DNA of 5,729 nucleotides from Chitinophagaceae bacterium (GTDB lineage: Bacteria > Bacteroidota > Bacteroidia > Chitinophagales > Chitinophagaceae): assembly GCA_020853515.1 (NCBI GenBank), contig JADYYU010000286.1, positions 1 through 5,729 on the forward strand, written 5' to 3'. Numbering within the stretch: position 1 is the stretch's first letter; every line of letters starts with the position of its first letter. The position numbers were made by a program, and so were the translations under genes. This document shows, piece after piece, positions 1 through 5,729 of the stretch. The notes beneath the pieces are model-generated. The model worked only from the letters and a program-made list of their open reading frames with translations. It had not been told where the DNA came from and made no database searches.

Positions 1-1
1 G

Positions 2-247
2 CAAAAGGAAAAAAACAGGGAAGAAAAGAAGCTCAGAAACCAGTTCAATAAGCTGGAATCTGATCTGGGAAAAATGAATTTCGATAAAAACAGACTGGAA
101 TTGATGCTGGCCGATCCTGCCATTTATTCGAATAAAGAAAAATTCCAGGCCGCTGAGTCAGAATACAATCAGATCAGTATGAAAGCCGATGTGCTGAAAA
201 CTGAGTACGAAAAACTCTTTGAACAGTTAATGGAATTTGAATCATAA
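2..247 (+). CDS. ABC-F family ATPase, C-terminal end (5' truncated by window edge)
   Basis: Only the last 81 residues are present; the frame is open from base 2 to the stop TAA at 245-247, followed immediately by a second in-frame TAA at 248-250. The peptide is highly charged and reads as a two-helix coiled coil. A Lys/Glu-rich start leads into a heptad-like segment (NKLESDLGKMNFDKNRLE), then the turn LADPAIYSNKEKF, then a second helix ending in EKLFEQLMEFES. A helix, an L-x-DP-x-x-Y turn and a second helix with a W/F-E-x-L-like end is the pattern of the ABC_tran_CTD tail of ABC-F proteins (Uup/YbiT type). These are soluble twin-ATPase proteins that act on ribosomes or nucleic acid, not transporters. 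The ATPase domains lie outside the window, so the subfamily cannot be named. Another coiled-coil protein is possible but less likely. Confidence 0.8.
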   Translation, partial: QKEKNREEKKLRNQFNKLESDLGKMNFDKNRLELMLADPAIYSNKEKFQAAESEYNQISMKADVLKTEYEKLFEQLMEFES

Positions 248-262
248 TAAAATATACCGACT

Positions 263-2425
263 ATGAGAAAAGTATTTGTGTGTGTAATACTTCTTTTTGC
301 TGCACCAATTATGCAGGCCCAAAAGAAAAATTTTTCGATGGCAGAGGCAGTCAATGGATTGAGCGGTCCGCTGGCAGTGAAAAATATGGATCAGCTAAAG
401 TGGACAGGCAGCACCGAATACTACACATATATCGTGATGAATGACAGCGAAAAAGTGATCATGGCCAACAGTCCCGCCACCTTTGAATCTGAGACCCTGA
501 TGTCTATCGAAAAAATGAATCAGTTGCTGGCAAAATCCGGCATTAAACCACTTAATAAATTCCCTAATCTCAACTGGATTACACATACTTCTTTTTATAT
601 TATTCATGATAATAAATATATAAAATTCAATACGCTGGCCCGCGATTCAAGCGAAGTTAGCATTCTGACTGATTTACCCAAAAATGCAGAGAATATCAGT
701 CCGGACAGTAAACAGTCCGCTTTTGCTTATGTTGCCGACTATAATTTATTTGTAAAACAAGGGAATGCGCCTGCCATTCAGATCACGCAGGATGGAAACA
801 AAGATCTGCTATACGGCACTGCAGTGCACCGCGACGAGTTTGGTATCACCGGTGGCATATTCTGGTCACCGCAGGCAGACGCGATTGCTTTTTATAAAAT
901 GGACCAGTCTATGGTCGAAAACTATCCGGTCGTTAATTGGTCTGAAACACCGGCCACGGTCAATTTTATAAAATACCCCTTTGCAGGTCGCCGCTCACAT
1001 GAAGTAACACTCGGCATTTATAATCTTAAAACCAACAGTACTGTCTATGTAAAAACAGGTGAACCCAAAGACCAGTACCTCACCGCAGTAACCTGGAGTC
1101 CTGACGGAAAATTTGTGTATATCGCCATCTTAAACCGCGATCAGAATTACTTACAACTCAATCAGTATGACGCTTTAAGCGGAGAAAAAATTAAAACCCT
1201 TTTTGAAGAACGCAACGAAAAATATGTTGAGCCCCAGCATGAACTGTATTTTATCAACAATAACCCATCGCACTTTGTGTGGTGGAGTCAGCGCGACGGC
1301 TATATGCATTTGTATTTATACAAAAATGATGGTACACTGATCAGGCAATTGAGCAGCGGTAACTGGATCGTCAATGAAATATTGGGATTTAATAAAAAAA
1401 ATCAGGAGATCATTTTTACCGGCACCCGCGAAAGTCCTTTACAAAAAAATATTTATGCAGTAAATATTACAACGGCTAAAATCAGAATGATTACCAAAGT
1501 TCCCGCCACTCATACGGCCACACTCAGTGCTGATGGCAATTATCTGATCGATGTATATACCAACAGTATAACACCCAGAAATATTGAAATTGTCAATGTC
1601 AATACCCTAGCAGAAAAAAGGATCTTTACAGCAACAAACCCATTAAACGACTACAACACAGCGAATGTTCAACTCAAAAAGATCCCGGCATCCGACGGCA
1701 CTGAACTGTTTGCTAAACTGATCTTACCGGCCGACTTTGATTCAAACAAAAAGTATCCGGTGATCGTATATCTTTACAATGGGCCGCATCTGCAACTGGT
1801 GAAAGACGCCTTTCCATACAGCGGAAATCTCTGGTACGATTATATGACACAGCATGGCTATATTGTATTTGTGATGGACGGGCGCGGTAGCAGCAACCGC
1901 GGCTTTGCATTTGAAAGTGCGGTATTTCGTCAATTGGGTACCCTTGAAATGGAAGATCAGTTGAAAGGCGTGGAATTTTTGAAATCACTGCCTTTTGTAG
2001 ATGCCAGCAGATTAGGTATACACGGCTGGAGTTATGGTGGTTTTATGACAACTTCAATGATGCTGCGCAATCCAGGCATTTTCAAATGTGGCGTGGCCGG
2101 TGGACCGGTACTCGATTGGAGTATGTATGAGGTCATGTACGGCGAACGTTATATGGACACTCCTGAACAAAATGCTGAGGGCTATAAAAACAATCTGCTG
2201 TACGATAAAATCAAAAATCTGAAAGGAAAATTATTACTGATTCATGGTACCGATGACGACGTAGTGGTATGGCAGCATAGTATAAAAATGCTTAAGAAAT
2301 CTGTGGATGAAGGTATACAACTTGACTATTTTGTTTACCCCGGCTATCAGCACAACGTTCGCGGTAAAGACCGAGTACATCTGATGCAGAAAATTACTGA
2401 TTACTTTGATCTGAATCTGAAGTAG
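263..2425 (+). CDS. Secreted S9 family (dipeptidyl peptidase IV-like) serine peptidase
   Basis: A 720-residue exported peptidase expected to remove dipeptides from peptide N-termini in the periplasm or at the cell surface. Residues 1-19 form a signal peptide (MRKVFVCVILLFAAPIMQA, likely cut A19|Q20; no lipobox). Residues ~90-450 are the DPPIV_N beta-propeller region, with WSP-type blade motifs (FWSP, TWSPDG). Residues ~480-720 are the alpha/beta-hydrolase domain. It holds Y505 in YNGP (equivalent to the oxyanion Tyr547 of human DPP4), MDGRGSSNRG, the nucleophile Ser590 in GWSYGG, Asp665 in HGTDDDVV and His697 in YQHNVRG, so the triad is intact. The length is normal for the family. The segment equivalent to the DPP4 'YEEE' N-terminus-binding motif reads HRDE (189-192), so the two glutamates are Asp191-Glu192 and the exact specificity is uncertain. 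The ATG at 263 is the only start after the in-frame stop at 248-250. No Shine-Dalgarno is visible. The gene lies 15 bases after the ABC-F gene, so read-through transcription is plausible. Confidence 0.95.
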   Translation: MRKVFVCVILLFAAPIMQAQKKNFSMAEAVNGLSGPLAVKNMDQLKWTGSTEYYTYIVMNDSEKVIMANSPATFESETLMSIEKMNQLLAKSGIKPLNKFPNLNWITHTSFYIIHDNKYIKFNTLARDSSEVSILTDLPKNAENISPDSKQSAFAYVADYNLFVKQGNAPAIQITQDGNKDLLYGTAVHRDEFGITGGIFWSPQADAIAFYKMDQSMVENYPVVNWSETPATVNFIKYPFAGRRSHEVTLGIYNLKTNSTVYVKTGEPKDQYLTAVTWSPDGKFVYIAILNRDQNYLQLNQYDALSGEKIKTLFEERNEKYVEPQHELYFINNNPSHFVWWSQRDGYMHLYLYKNDGTLIRQLSSGNWIVNEILGFNKKNQEIIFTGTRESPLQKNIYAVNITTAKIRMITKVPATHTATLSADGNYLIDVYTNSITPRNIEIVNVNTLAEKRIFTATNPLNDYNTANVQLKKIPASDGTELFAKLILPADFDSNKKYPVIVYLYNGPHLQLVKDAFPYSGNLWYDYMTQHGYIVFVMDGRGSSNRGFAFESAVFRQLGTLEMEDQLKGVEFLKSLPFVDASRLGIHGWSYGGFMTTSMMLRNPGIFKCGVAGGPVLDWSMYEVMYGERYMDTPEQNAEGYKNNLLYDKIKNLKGKLLLIHGTDDDVVVWQHSIKMLKKSVDEGIQLDYFVYPGYQHNVRGKDRVHLMQKITDYFDLNLK

Positions 2426-2536
2426 GAGAGCACCTGTTTAAAAAGCTCGCAGTTACAGATACATTGATATCCCCAGGCACACAGACCAGAATGTGAATCC
2501 GGAATGCAAAAAAATTAAAGTTCACTGCTACTTTCC

Positions 2537-2563
2537 AAAGTGCGTCCCTCACTTTCTTTTTTT
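2537..2563 (+). terminator. Probable intrinsic terminator after the S9 peptidase gene
   Basis: A perfect 6-bp stem AAAGTG (2537-2542) / CACTTT (2550-2555) with a 7-base loop is followed, after one C, by seven T (2557-2563). It sits 112 bases beyond the peptidase stop and just upstream of the next promoter, where a terminator is expected. The stem is short and has only two G-C pairs, so it may be weak. An adjacent AAAGT/ACTTT inverted repeat (2517-2521/2530-2534) could form a second small hairpin or compete with it. Confidence 0.5.
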
Positions 2564-2569
2564 ATACTG

Positions 2570-2603
2570 TTGCAACACAGGCATGTATTTTCTAGTATAT
2601 TTG
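2570..2603 (+). promoter_or_regulatory. Bacteroidota-type sigma-ABfr promoter (-33 TTG, -7 TATATTTG) for the HMGR operon
   Basis: TTG at 2570-2572 and TATATTTG at 2596-2603 match the Bacteroidota consensus TTG - about 17-23 bases - TAnnTTTG; here the spacer is 23. Transcription would start a few bases past 2603, giving a leader of only about 20 bases before the ATG at 2632. That leaves no room for a riboswitch. The leader is A/T-rich without a Shine-Dalgarno, as usual in the phylum. The promoter assignment is an inference from the motif and its placement in the only sizeable intergenic gap. Confidence 0.65.
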
Positions 2604-2631
2604 TAACTCGCATCATCGTCAATTAAACCTT

Positions 2632-3906
2632 ATGAGTTCAGGATTTGAAACTACTAAACGATCACTTCAGCGTATTACCCAGCGTATTGATATTAAAGAC
2701 CTGATCGGCAAGATTAAAAACAAAACTGAAATTCCGCCTTCCAATCACTTTCCTTTTGAAGCACACAATTCGCTTGAAGGAATGCAAAAAAGACAGCAAT
2801 TTTTATCTTCGCATACAGGCCAAAGATTTCCAACACTCTTTGAAAAGCATTGTTTTGATGCACCTGAGTTACTGAACGGCAACTGTGAAAATTTTATCGG
2901 TAATGCACAAGTACCCATTGGAATGATCGGACCATTGCATGTAGTGGGAACTGCGGCACAGGGAGATTTCTTTATCCCGCTGGCAACCACAGAAGGTACC
3001 CTTGTGGCCTCCTATCACAGGGGGGCAAAAGCCAGCAGATTGTGCGGTGGCATTACCAGCATTTGCTTTCTCGAAGGTGTACAACGCAGTCCGGTATTTC
3101 GCTTCAGGGATATGGCTGATCTTGGACAGTTTTTAATTTTTGCCTTAGAGCGCCGTGAGCAATTCAACGAAATTGTAAAATCGGCAAGCCGCCATGCCAT
3201 CATTCAAGACATAAAATATAATATCGAAGGCAACCAGTTGATCGTCAATTTTGAATTTTTTACCGGCGATGCTGCCGGACAAAATATGGTTACCATTTGC
3301 ACCGATCTGTTGTGTAAATGGCTGGTAGAACATGCCCCGGTAAAACCAGGCGAATGGTTCATTGAAAGTAATTACAGTGGCGACAAAAAGGCTTCCGCAG
3401 TATCCTTTACCCATGTGCGGGGCCGGAAAGTATCGGCTGAAGTTCATTTAAAAAAAGAAGTGGTAGAAAAAACCCTTCGTTGCTCACCGGCCAACATGGT
3501 ACAATATTGGCAAAGCAGCACCATCGGAGTCATTCAAAGCGGTAGTATAGGTGCGCAGGGGCATGTTGCTAACGGGCTCACCGCATTATTCATCGCCACC
3601 GGTCAGGACGTAGCCTGTGTATCGGAGGCCGCGGTGGGCATCACACGCATGGAACTGACACCTGAGGGTGGGGTTTATGTGAGTGTTACCCTTCCGAATC
3701 TTATCGTTGGAACCGTAGGAGGAGGCACCGGACTGGCCACCCAAAAAGAATGTCTCGAAATGATGGATTGCTACGGAGATGGCAAAGTGCAGAAGTTTGC
3801 AGAAATTTGTGGTGCAGTAGCGCTTGCAGGAGAAATTTCAATTGCGGCAGCCATTGCCTCGGGTCAATTTGCCGGCGCACATCAAAAGTTTGGAAGAAAA
3901 CATTAA
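2632..3906 (+). CDS. hmgA: Hydroxymethylglutaryl-CoA reductase, class I, soluble
   Basis: Reduces HMG-CoA to mevalonate with two NAD(P)H, the committed step of the mevalonate route to isoprenoids. The protein has 424 residues and no membrane anchor; residues 1-80 are a hydrophilic lead-in. Motifs in order are: ENFIGNAQVPIGMIGPL (from E86, substrate and dimer region), TTEGTLVAS with catalytic Glu121, TGDAAGQN (211-218, cofactor-binding DAxGxN), SGDKKAS with catalytic Lys252, ATGQD with catalytic Asp326, GTVGGGTG (360-367), and the C-terminal AHQKFGRKH with catalytic His417. All four catalytic residues line up with human Glu559/Lys691/Asp767/His866. The residue matching the human AMPK-phosphorylated Ser872 is Lys423, so that control is absent. 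The start is fixed by the in-frame stop at 2593-2595 with no other ATG between. It is the first gene of the operon; the next gene starts 3 bases after its stop. No other mevalonate-pathway gene is in the window. Confidence 0.95.
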   Translation: MSSGFETTKRSLQRITQRIDIKDLIGKIKNKTEIPPSNHFPFEAHNSLEGMQKRQQFLSSHTGQRFPTLFEKHCFDAPELLNGNCENFIGNAQVPIGMIGPLHVVGTAAQGDFFIPLATTEGTLVASYHRGAKASRLCGGITSICFLEGVQRSPVFRFRDMADLGQFLIFALERREQFNEIVKSASRHAIIQDIKYNIEGNQLIVNFEFFTGDAAGQNMVTICTDLLCKWLVEHAPVKPGEWFIESNYSGDKKASAVSFTHVRGRKVSAEVHLKKEVVEKTLRCSPANMVQYWQSSTIGVIQSGSIGAQGHVANGLTALFIATGQDVACVSEAAVGITRMELTPEGGVYVSVTLPNLIVGTVGGGTGLATQKECLEMMDCYGDGKVQKFAEICGAVALAGEISIAAAIASGQFAGAHQKFGRKH

Positions 3907-3909
3907 TTC

Positions 3910-4812
3910 ATGAATCAACCTTTTAGTAAGAGAATCTGGCAATATCAACGGGAACGATTTCCTGTATTTACTCATGGATTATTAATTGCAGCGTTTACAT
4001 TTTCCGCCATCGCCTATGCACATTTATGCAGGCATAGTGCTGAACCCATTCCGCTGATTTCATTTTTAAAAGCGTACGTCAATACCTTCTGTTTGTTTTT
4101 ATTACTCCGTATTTCCGATGAATTTAAAGATGCTGACTATGACCGGGCCAACAGACCGCATCTACCTGTACCGCGCGGACTGATACAATTAAATGAGTTA
4201 AAGTATCTGGGCATTGCGGTACTCATCTTACTGATTTTGTTCAATCTGATATTTGCCCCGTCACAGCTCCTGATTTTTATATGTATACTGCTGTATTTGT
4301 TGCTCATGTTTCATGAATTCTTTAGTAAACGCTGGCTCGAGCAACATCAGTGGGCCTATGTCATTTCCCACATGATGATTATTCCGCTGGTAGATACACT
4401 GGCAAGTTCGTTCGACTGGATGCAGGCAACACCCGACATGCAGGGCTTGTACTGGTTTTTTGCAGTATCTTTTTTTAATGGATGCACCCTTGAACTGGGA
4501 CGTAAAATAAAAGCCAGAGAAAATGAAGAAGCCAATTCTTATAGTTCGTCTTTAGGATTCGAAAAATCATTGATCTGTTTTCAAGCAGTACTATTGATGA
4601 CATTTTTACTTTGCCTGGCAGCAGCACAGCACGCGCATTTAAAGATCGGTCACTCTATCATGTTTGTTCTGATGTACAGTATTTCTGCGGCATTTGGATG
4701 CTATTTCTGCAGTCATCGCACCGTTCAAAACGCTCAAAAATTTGAACTGATTTCAGCTCTTTGGGCCATCGGCATGTATGTCAATCTTGGAATCGGAATT
4801 TTTATGCTATGA
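3910..4812 (+). CDS. UbiA-superfamily membrane prenyltransferase-like protein, atypical motifs
   Basis: A 300-residue protein, the usual UbiA size. About nine hydrophobic helices are visible (roughly 24-40, 47-67, 99-115, 118-135, 147-165, 178-194, 220-239, 247-266, 280-300). UbiA enzymes move a prenyl chain from prenyl diphosphate to an acceptor inside the membrane. The first signature sits after helix 2 and reads DEFKDADYDRANRP (70-83). This matches the family's NDxxDxxxDxxNRP, but with Asp-Glu in place of Asn-Asp, and is followed by the typical PVPRGLI (86-92). The second, normally Asp-rich, motif after helix 6 reads ELGRKIKARENEE (195-207), lacking DxxxD but rich in Glu/Lys/Arg, then NSYSSSLG. 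Fold membership is well supported; the reaction and acceptor are unknown. Loss of the canonical second motif may mean another donor or no prenyl transfer. The start is 3 bases after the HMG-CoA reductase stop, and the gene overlaps the next by ATGA, so expression is almost certainly coupled. The neighbouring mevalonate enzyme fits an isoprenoid role. Confidence 0.8.
   Translation: MNQPFSKRIWQYQRERFPVFTHGLLIAAFTFSAIAYAHLCRHSAEPIPLISFLKAYVNTFCLFLLLRISDEFKDADYDRANRPHLPVPRGLIQLNELKYLGIAVLILLILFNLIFAPSQLLIFICILLYLLLMFHEFFSKRWLEQHQWAYVISHMMIIPLVDTLASSFDWMQATPDMQGLYWFFAVSFFNGCTLELGRKIKARENEEANSYSSSLGFEKSLICFQAVLLMTFLLCLAAAQHAHLKIGHSIMFVLMYSISAAFGCYFCSHRTVQNAQKFELISALWAIGMYVNLGIGIFML
4809..4812 (+). 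other. ATGA stop/start overlap (translational coupling)
   Basis: The TGA stop of the UbiA-like gene (4810-4812) overlaps the ATG of the phosphotransferase-like gene (4809-4811). No independent ribosome-binding sequence is evident, so re-initiation by the same ribosomes is likely and the two proteins are probably made in step. Confidence 0.8.
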
Positions 4813-5729
4813 TCAGTCAATTCAACGCACATATCGAAACCGGCACTAAGGCAAAAAACCTGTTTACTATGCGTGAACTTGATCTGCAGGTCCCTCCTTT
4901 TTGCGTACTTCCGCATGCAGAATTACAAAATCTGTTGCATGATCAGGGTCTGCCTTATTCAAAAGAAGGGATCATGGCAGTACTGATACCTGAAAACTGG
5001 ATCGACGAAATAGATGCATTATTACCGCAAGTCAGCAGCTATGCCGTACGCAGCAGCACTGCATTAGAAGATGGGGCTCAATTGAGTTATGCAGGTCAGT
5101 TTTGCAGCTTGTTAAACGTACAGAACAACCAACTGAAATCAGCTATCAAGCAAGTGTGGCAGTCTCCTTTTGAAGCACATGTGGCCGCTTACCAAACACA
5201 CACGGACATATCAACAAGCATTCCGATTTCAATCATCATTCAGGAATGCGTATCTGCAGAAGTTTCAGGCGTGGCTTTTAGCTGCGATCCGCTGAATCCT
5301 GATACGGAAACCATGTTGATCAACAGCGTTTATGGTTTGGGAGAAGGATTGGTATCTGGTCAACTCGAAGCAGATCAGTATTGGGTCAGGAACGCTGAGA
5401 TTTCAAAAACAGAGATCGCGCCAAAAACCGAAAAGTTAATTTACCACTCCTCCGGCAATCTGCAAAAAGTTACGGTTGAGGAATCGCTGATTCATTCGTC
5501 CTCGCTATCCGATAGCCAGTGCCTTGAACTGGCAAAAATAACTAAGGAACTTGAAGCACATTTTGGTTGCGCACAAGACCTGGAATTTTGTTATGCGAAA
5601 CAGCAACTCTACATTTTACAAAGTCGTCCGATAACAGCGCTGCGGCCTCAGACAGAAAATTATCTTGTATGGGACAACAGCAATATTGTAGAATCCTATC
5701 CAGGCATCACCTTGCCGCTGACCTTTTCA
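4809..5729 (+). CDS. PEP-synthase / rifampin-phosphotransferase-like enzyme, N-terminal part (3' truncated by window edge)
   Basis: 307 codons stay open to the window edge. The visible part is the ATP-grasp domain of the PPDK_N (PEP/pyruvate-binding) family, which cleaves ATP to load a phosphate onto a mobile histidine domain. Motifs are: a short GTKAKNL (12-18) where the family has GGKGxxL; VPPFCV (28-33); YAVRSSTALED (78-88, with Arg81 matching the ATP-binding arginine) followed by SYAGQF; IIIQECV (to 148); VSGVAFSCDPL (152-162); YGLGEGLVSG (175-184); DLEF with Glu259; and YILQSRPITAL with Gln271/Arg273, the metal/ATP end of the domain. After ~280 the sequence continues as WDNSNIVESYPG and LPLTFS. 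That looks like the start of a central substrate domain as in rifampin phosphotransferase, rather than the histidine domain that follows directly in E. coli PpsA. A full length of about 800-900 residues is expected. The substrate is unknown; classical PEP synthase is less likely. ATGA overlap with the UbiA-like gene. Confidence 0.85.
   Translation, partial: MISQFNAHIETGTKAKNLFTMRELDLQVPPFCVLPHAELQNLLHDQGLPYSKEGIMAVLIPENWIDEIDALLPQVSSYAVRSSTALEDGAQLSYAGQFCSLLNVQNNQLKSAIKQVWQSPFEAHVAAYQTHTDISTSIPISIIIQECVSAEVSGVAFSCDPLNPDTETMLINSVYGLGEGLVSGQLEADQYWVRNAEISKTEIAPKTEKLIYHSSGNLQKVTVEESLIHSSSLSDSQCLELAKITKELEAHFGCAQDLEFCYAKQQLYILQSRPITALRPQTENYLVWDNSNIVESYPGITLPLTFS

Noticed and set aside
215..262. 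Possible separate promoter for the peptidase gene within the ABC-F end (TTTG at 219-222 and ATTTG near 236-240)
   Set aside because: Neither TTTG is preceded by TA at the right distance, so the TAnnTTTG element is not met. I cannot support a promoter here.
1713..1988. 91-codon open frame on the minus strand inside the peptidase gene
   Set aside because: Antisense to the strongly conserved catalytic domain of the S9 peptidase; the translated sequence is Arg/Cys/Ser-rich noise typical of shadow frames.
2428..2448. Possible terminator hairpin GAGC/GCTC just after the peptidase stop
   Set aside because: Only four pairs with a 13-base loop and no T-run after it; this is expected by chance. The 2537-2563 structure is better.
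3145..3447. 100-codon open frame on the minus strand inside the HMG-CoA reductase gene
   Set aside because: It lies wholly antisense to a certain gene, its peptide shows no recognisable motif, and it has no promoter or spacing of its own. It is a shadow frame.
3892..3909. GGAAG at 3892-3896 as a Shine-Dalgarno for the UbiA-like gene
   Set aside because: Spacing of 13 bases to the ATG is too long, the bases are part of conserved HMGR coding sequence, and the other genes here lack Shine-Dalgarno sequences.

Overview
The window looks like chromosomal DNA from a member of the Bacteroidota, possibly a Chitinophagaceae-like lineage (the family-level guess is weak). The reasons are: moderate GC by eye; starts without a clear Shine-Dalgarno sequence and with A/T-rich leaders; a good TTG / TAnnTTTG (-33/-7) Bacteroidota-type promoter at 2570-2603; and an exported S9/DPP4-type peptidase of a kind common in that phylum. 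All real genes lie on the + strand. I saw no RNA gene, mobile element, CRISPR array or attachment site.

Left part (1-2425): the last 81 codons of an ABC-F ATPase (C-terminal coiled coil) end in a tandem stop. After 15 bases comes a complete 720-residue secreted dipeptidyl-peptidase-IV-like serine peptidase (263-2425) with signal peptide, propeller region and intact Ser590/Asp665/His697 triad. The two genes are probably co-oriented housekeeping or peptide-uptake functions; nothing links them biochemically to what follows.

Boundary (2426-2631): a 206-base gap without a gene. It holds a short hairpin plus T-run (2537-2563), read as the terminator of the peptidase gene. Seven bases later a promoter begins, reading into the next operon. 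Bases 2426-2516 hold nothing I can name.

Right part (2632-5729, running off the edge): a tight three-gene operon. It encodes a soluble class I HMG-CoA reductase (2632-3906), a 9-helix UbiA-superfamily membrane protein with altered aspartate motifs (3910-4812, 3-base gap), and the N-terminal 307 residues of a PEP-synthase/rifampin-phosphotransferase-like ATP-grasp enzyme (4809 onward, ATGA overlap). Mevalonate formation, a membrane prenyltransferase fold and a phosphohistidine-type phosphotransferase in one translationally coupled unit suggest a specialised isoprenoid or lipid pathway rather than central metabolism. The product is unknown. This operon is the most interesting part of the window.
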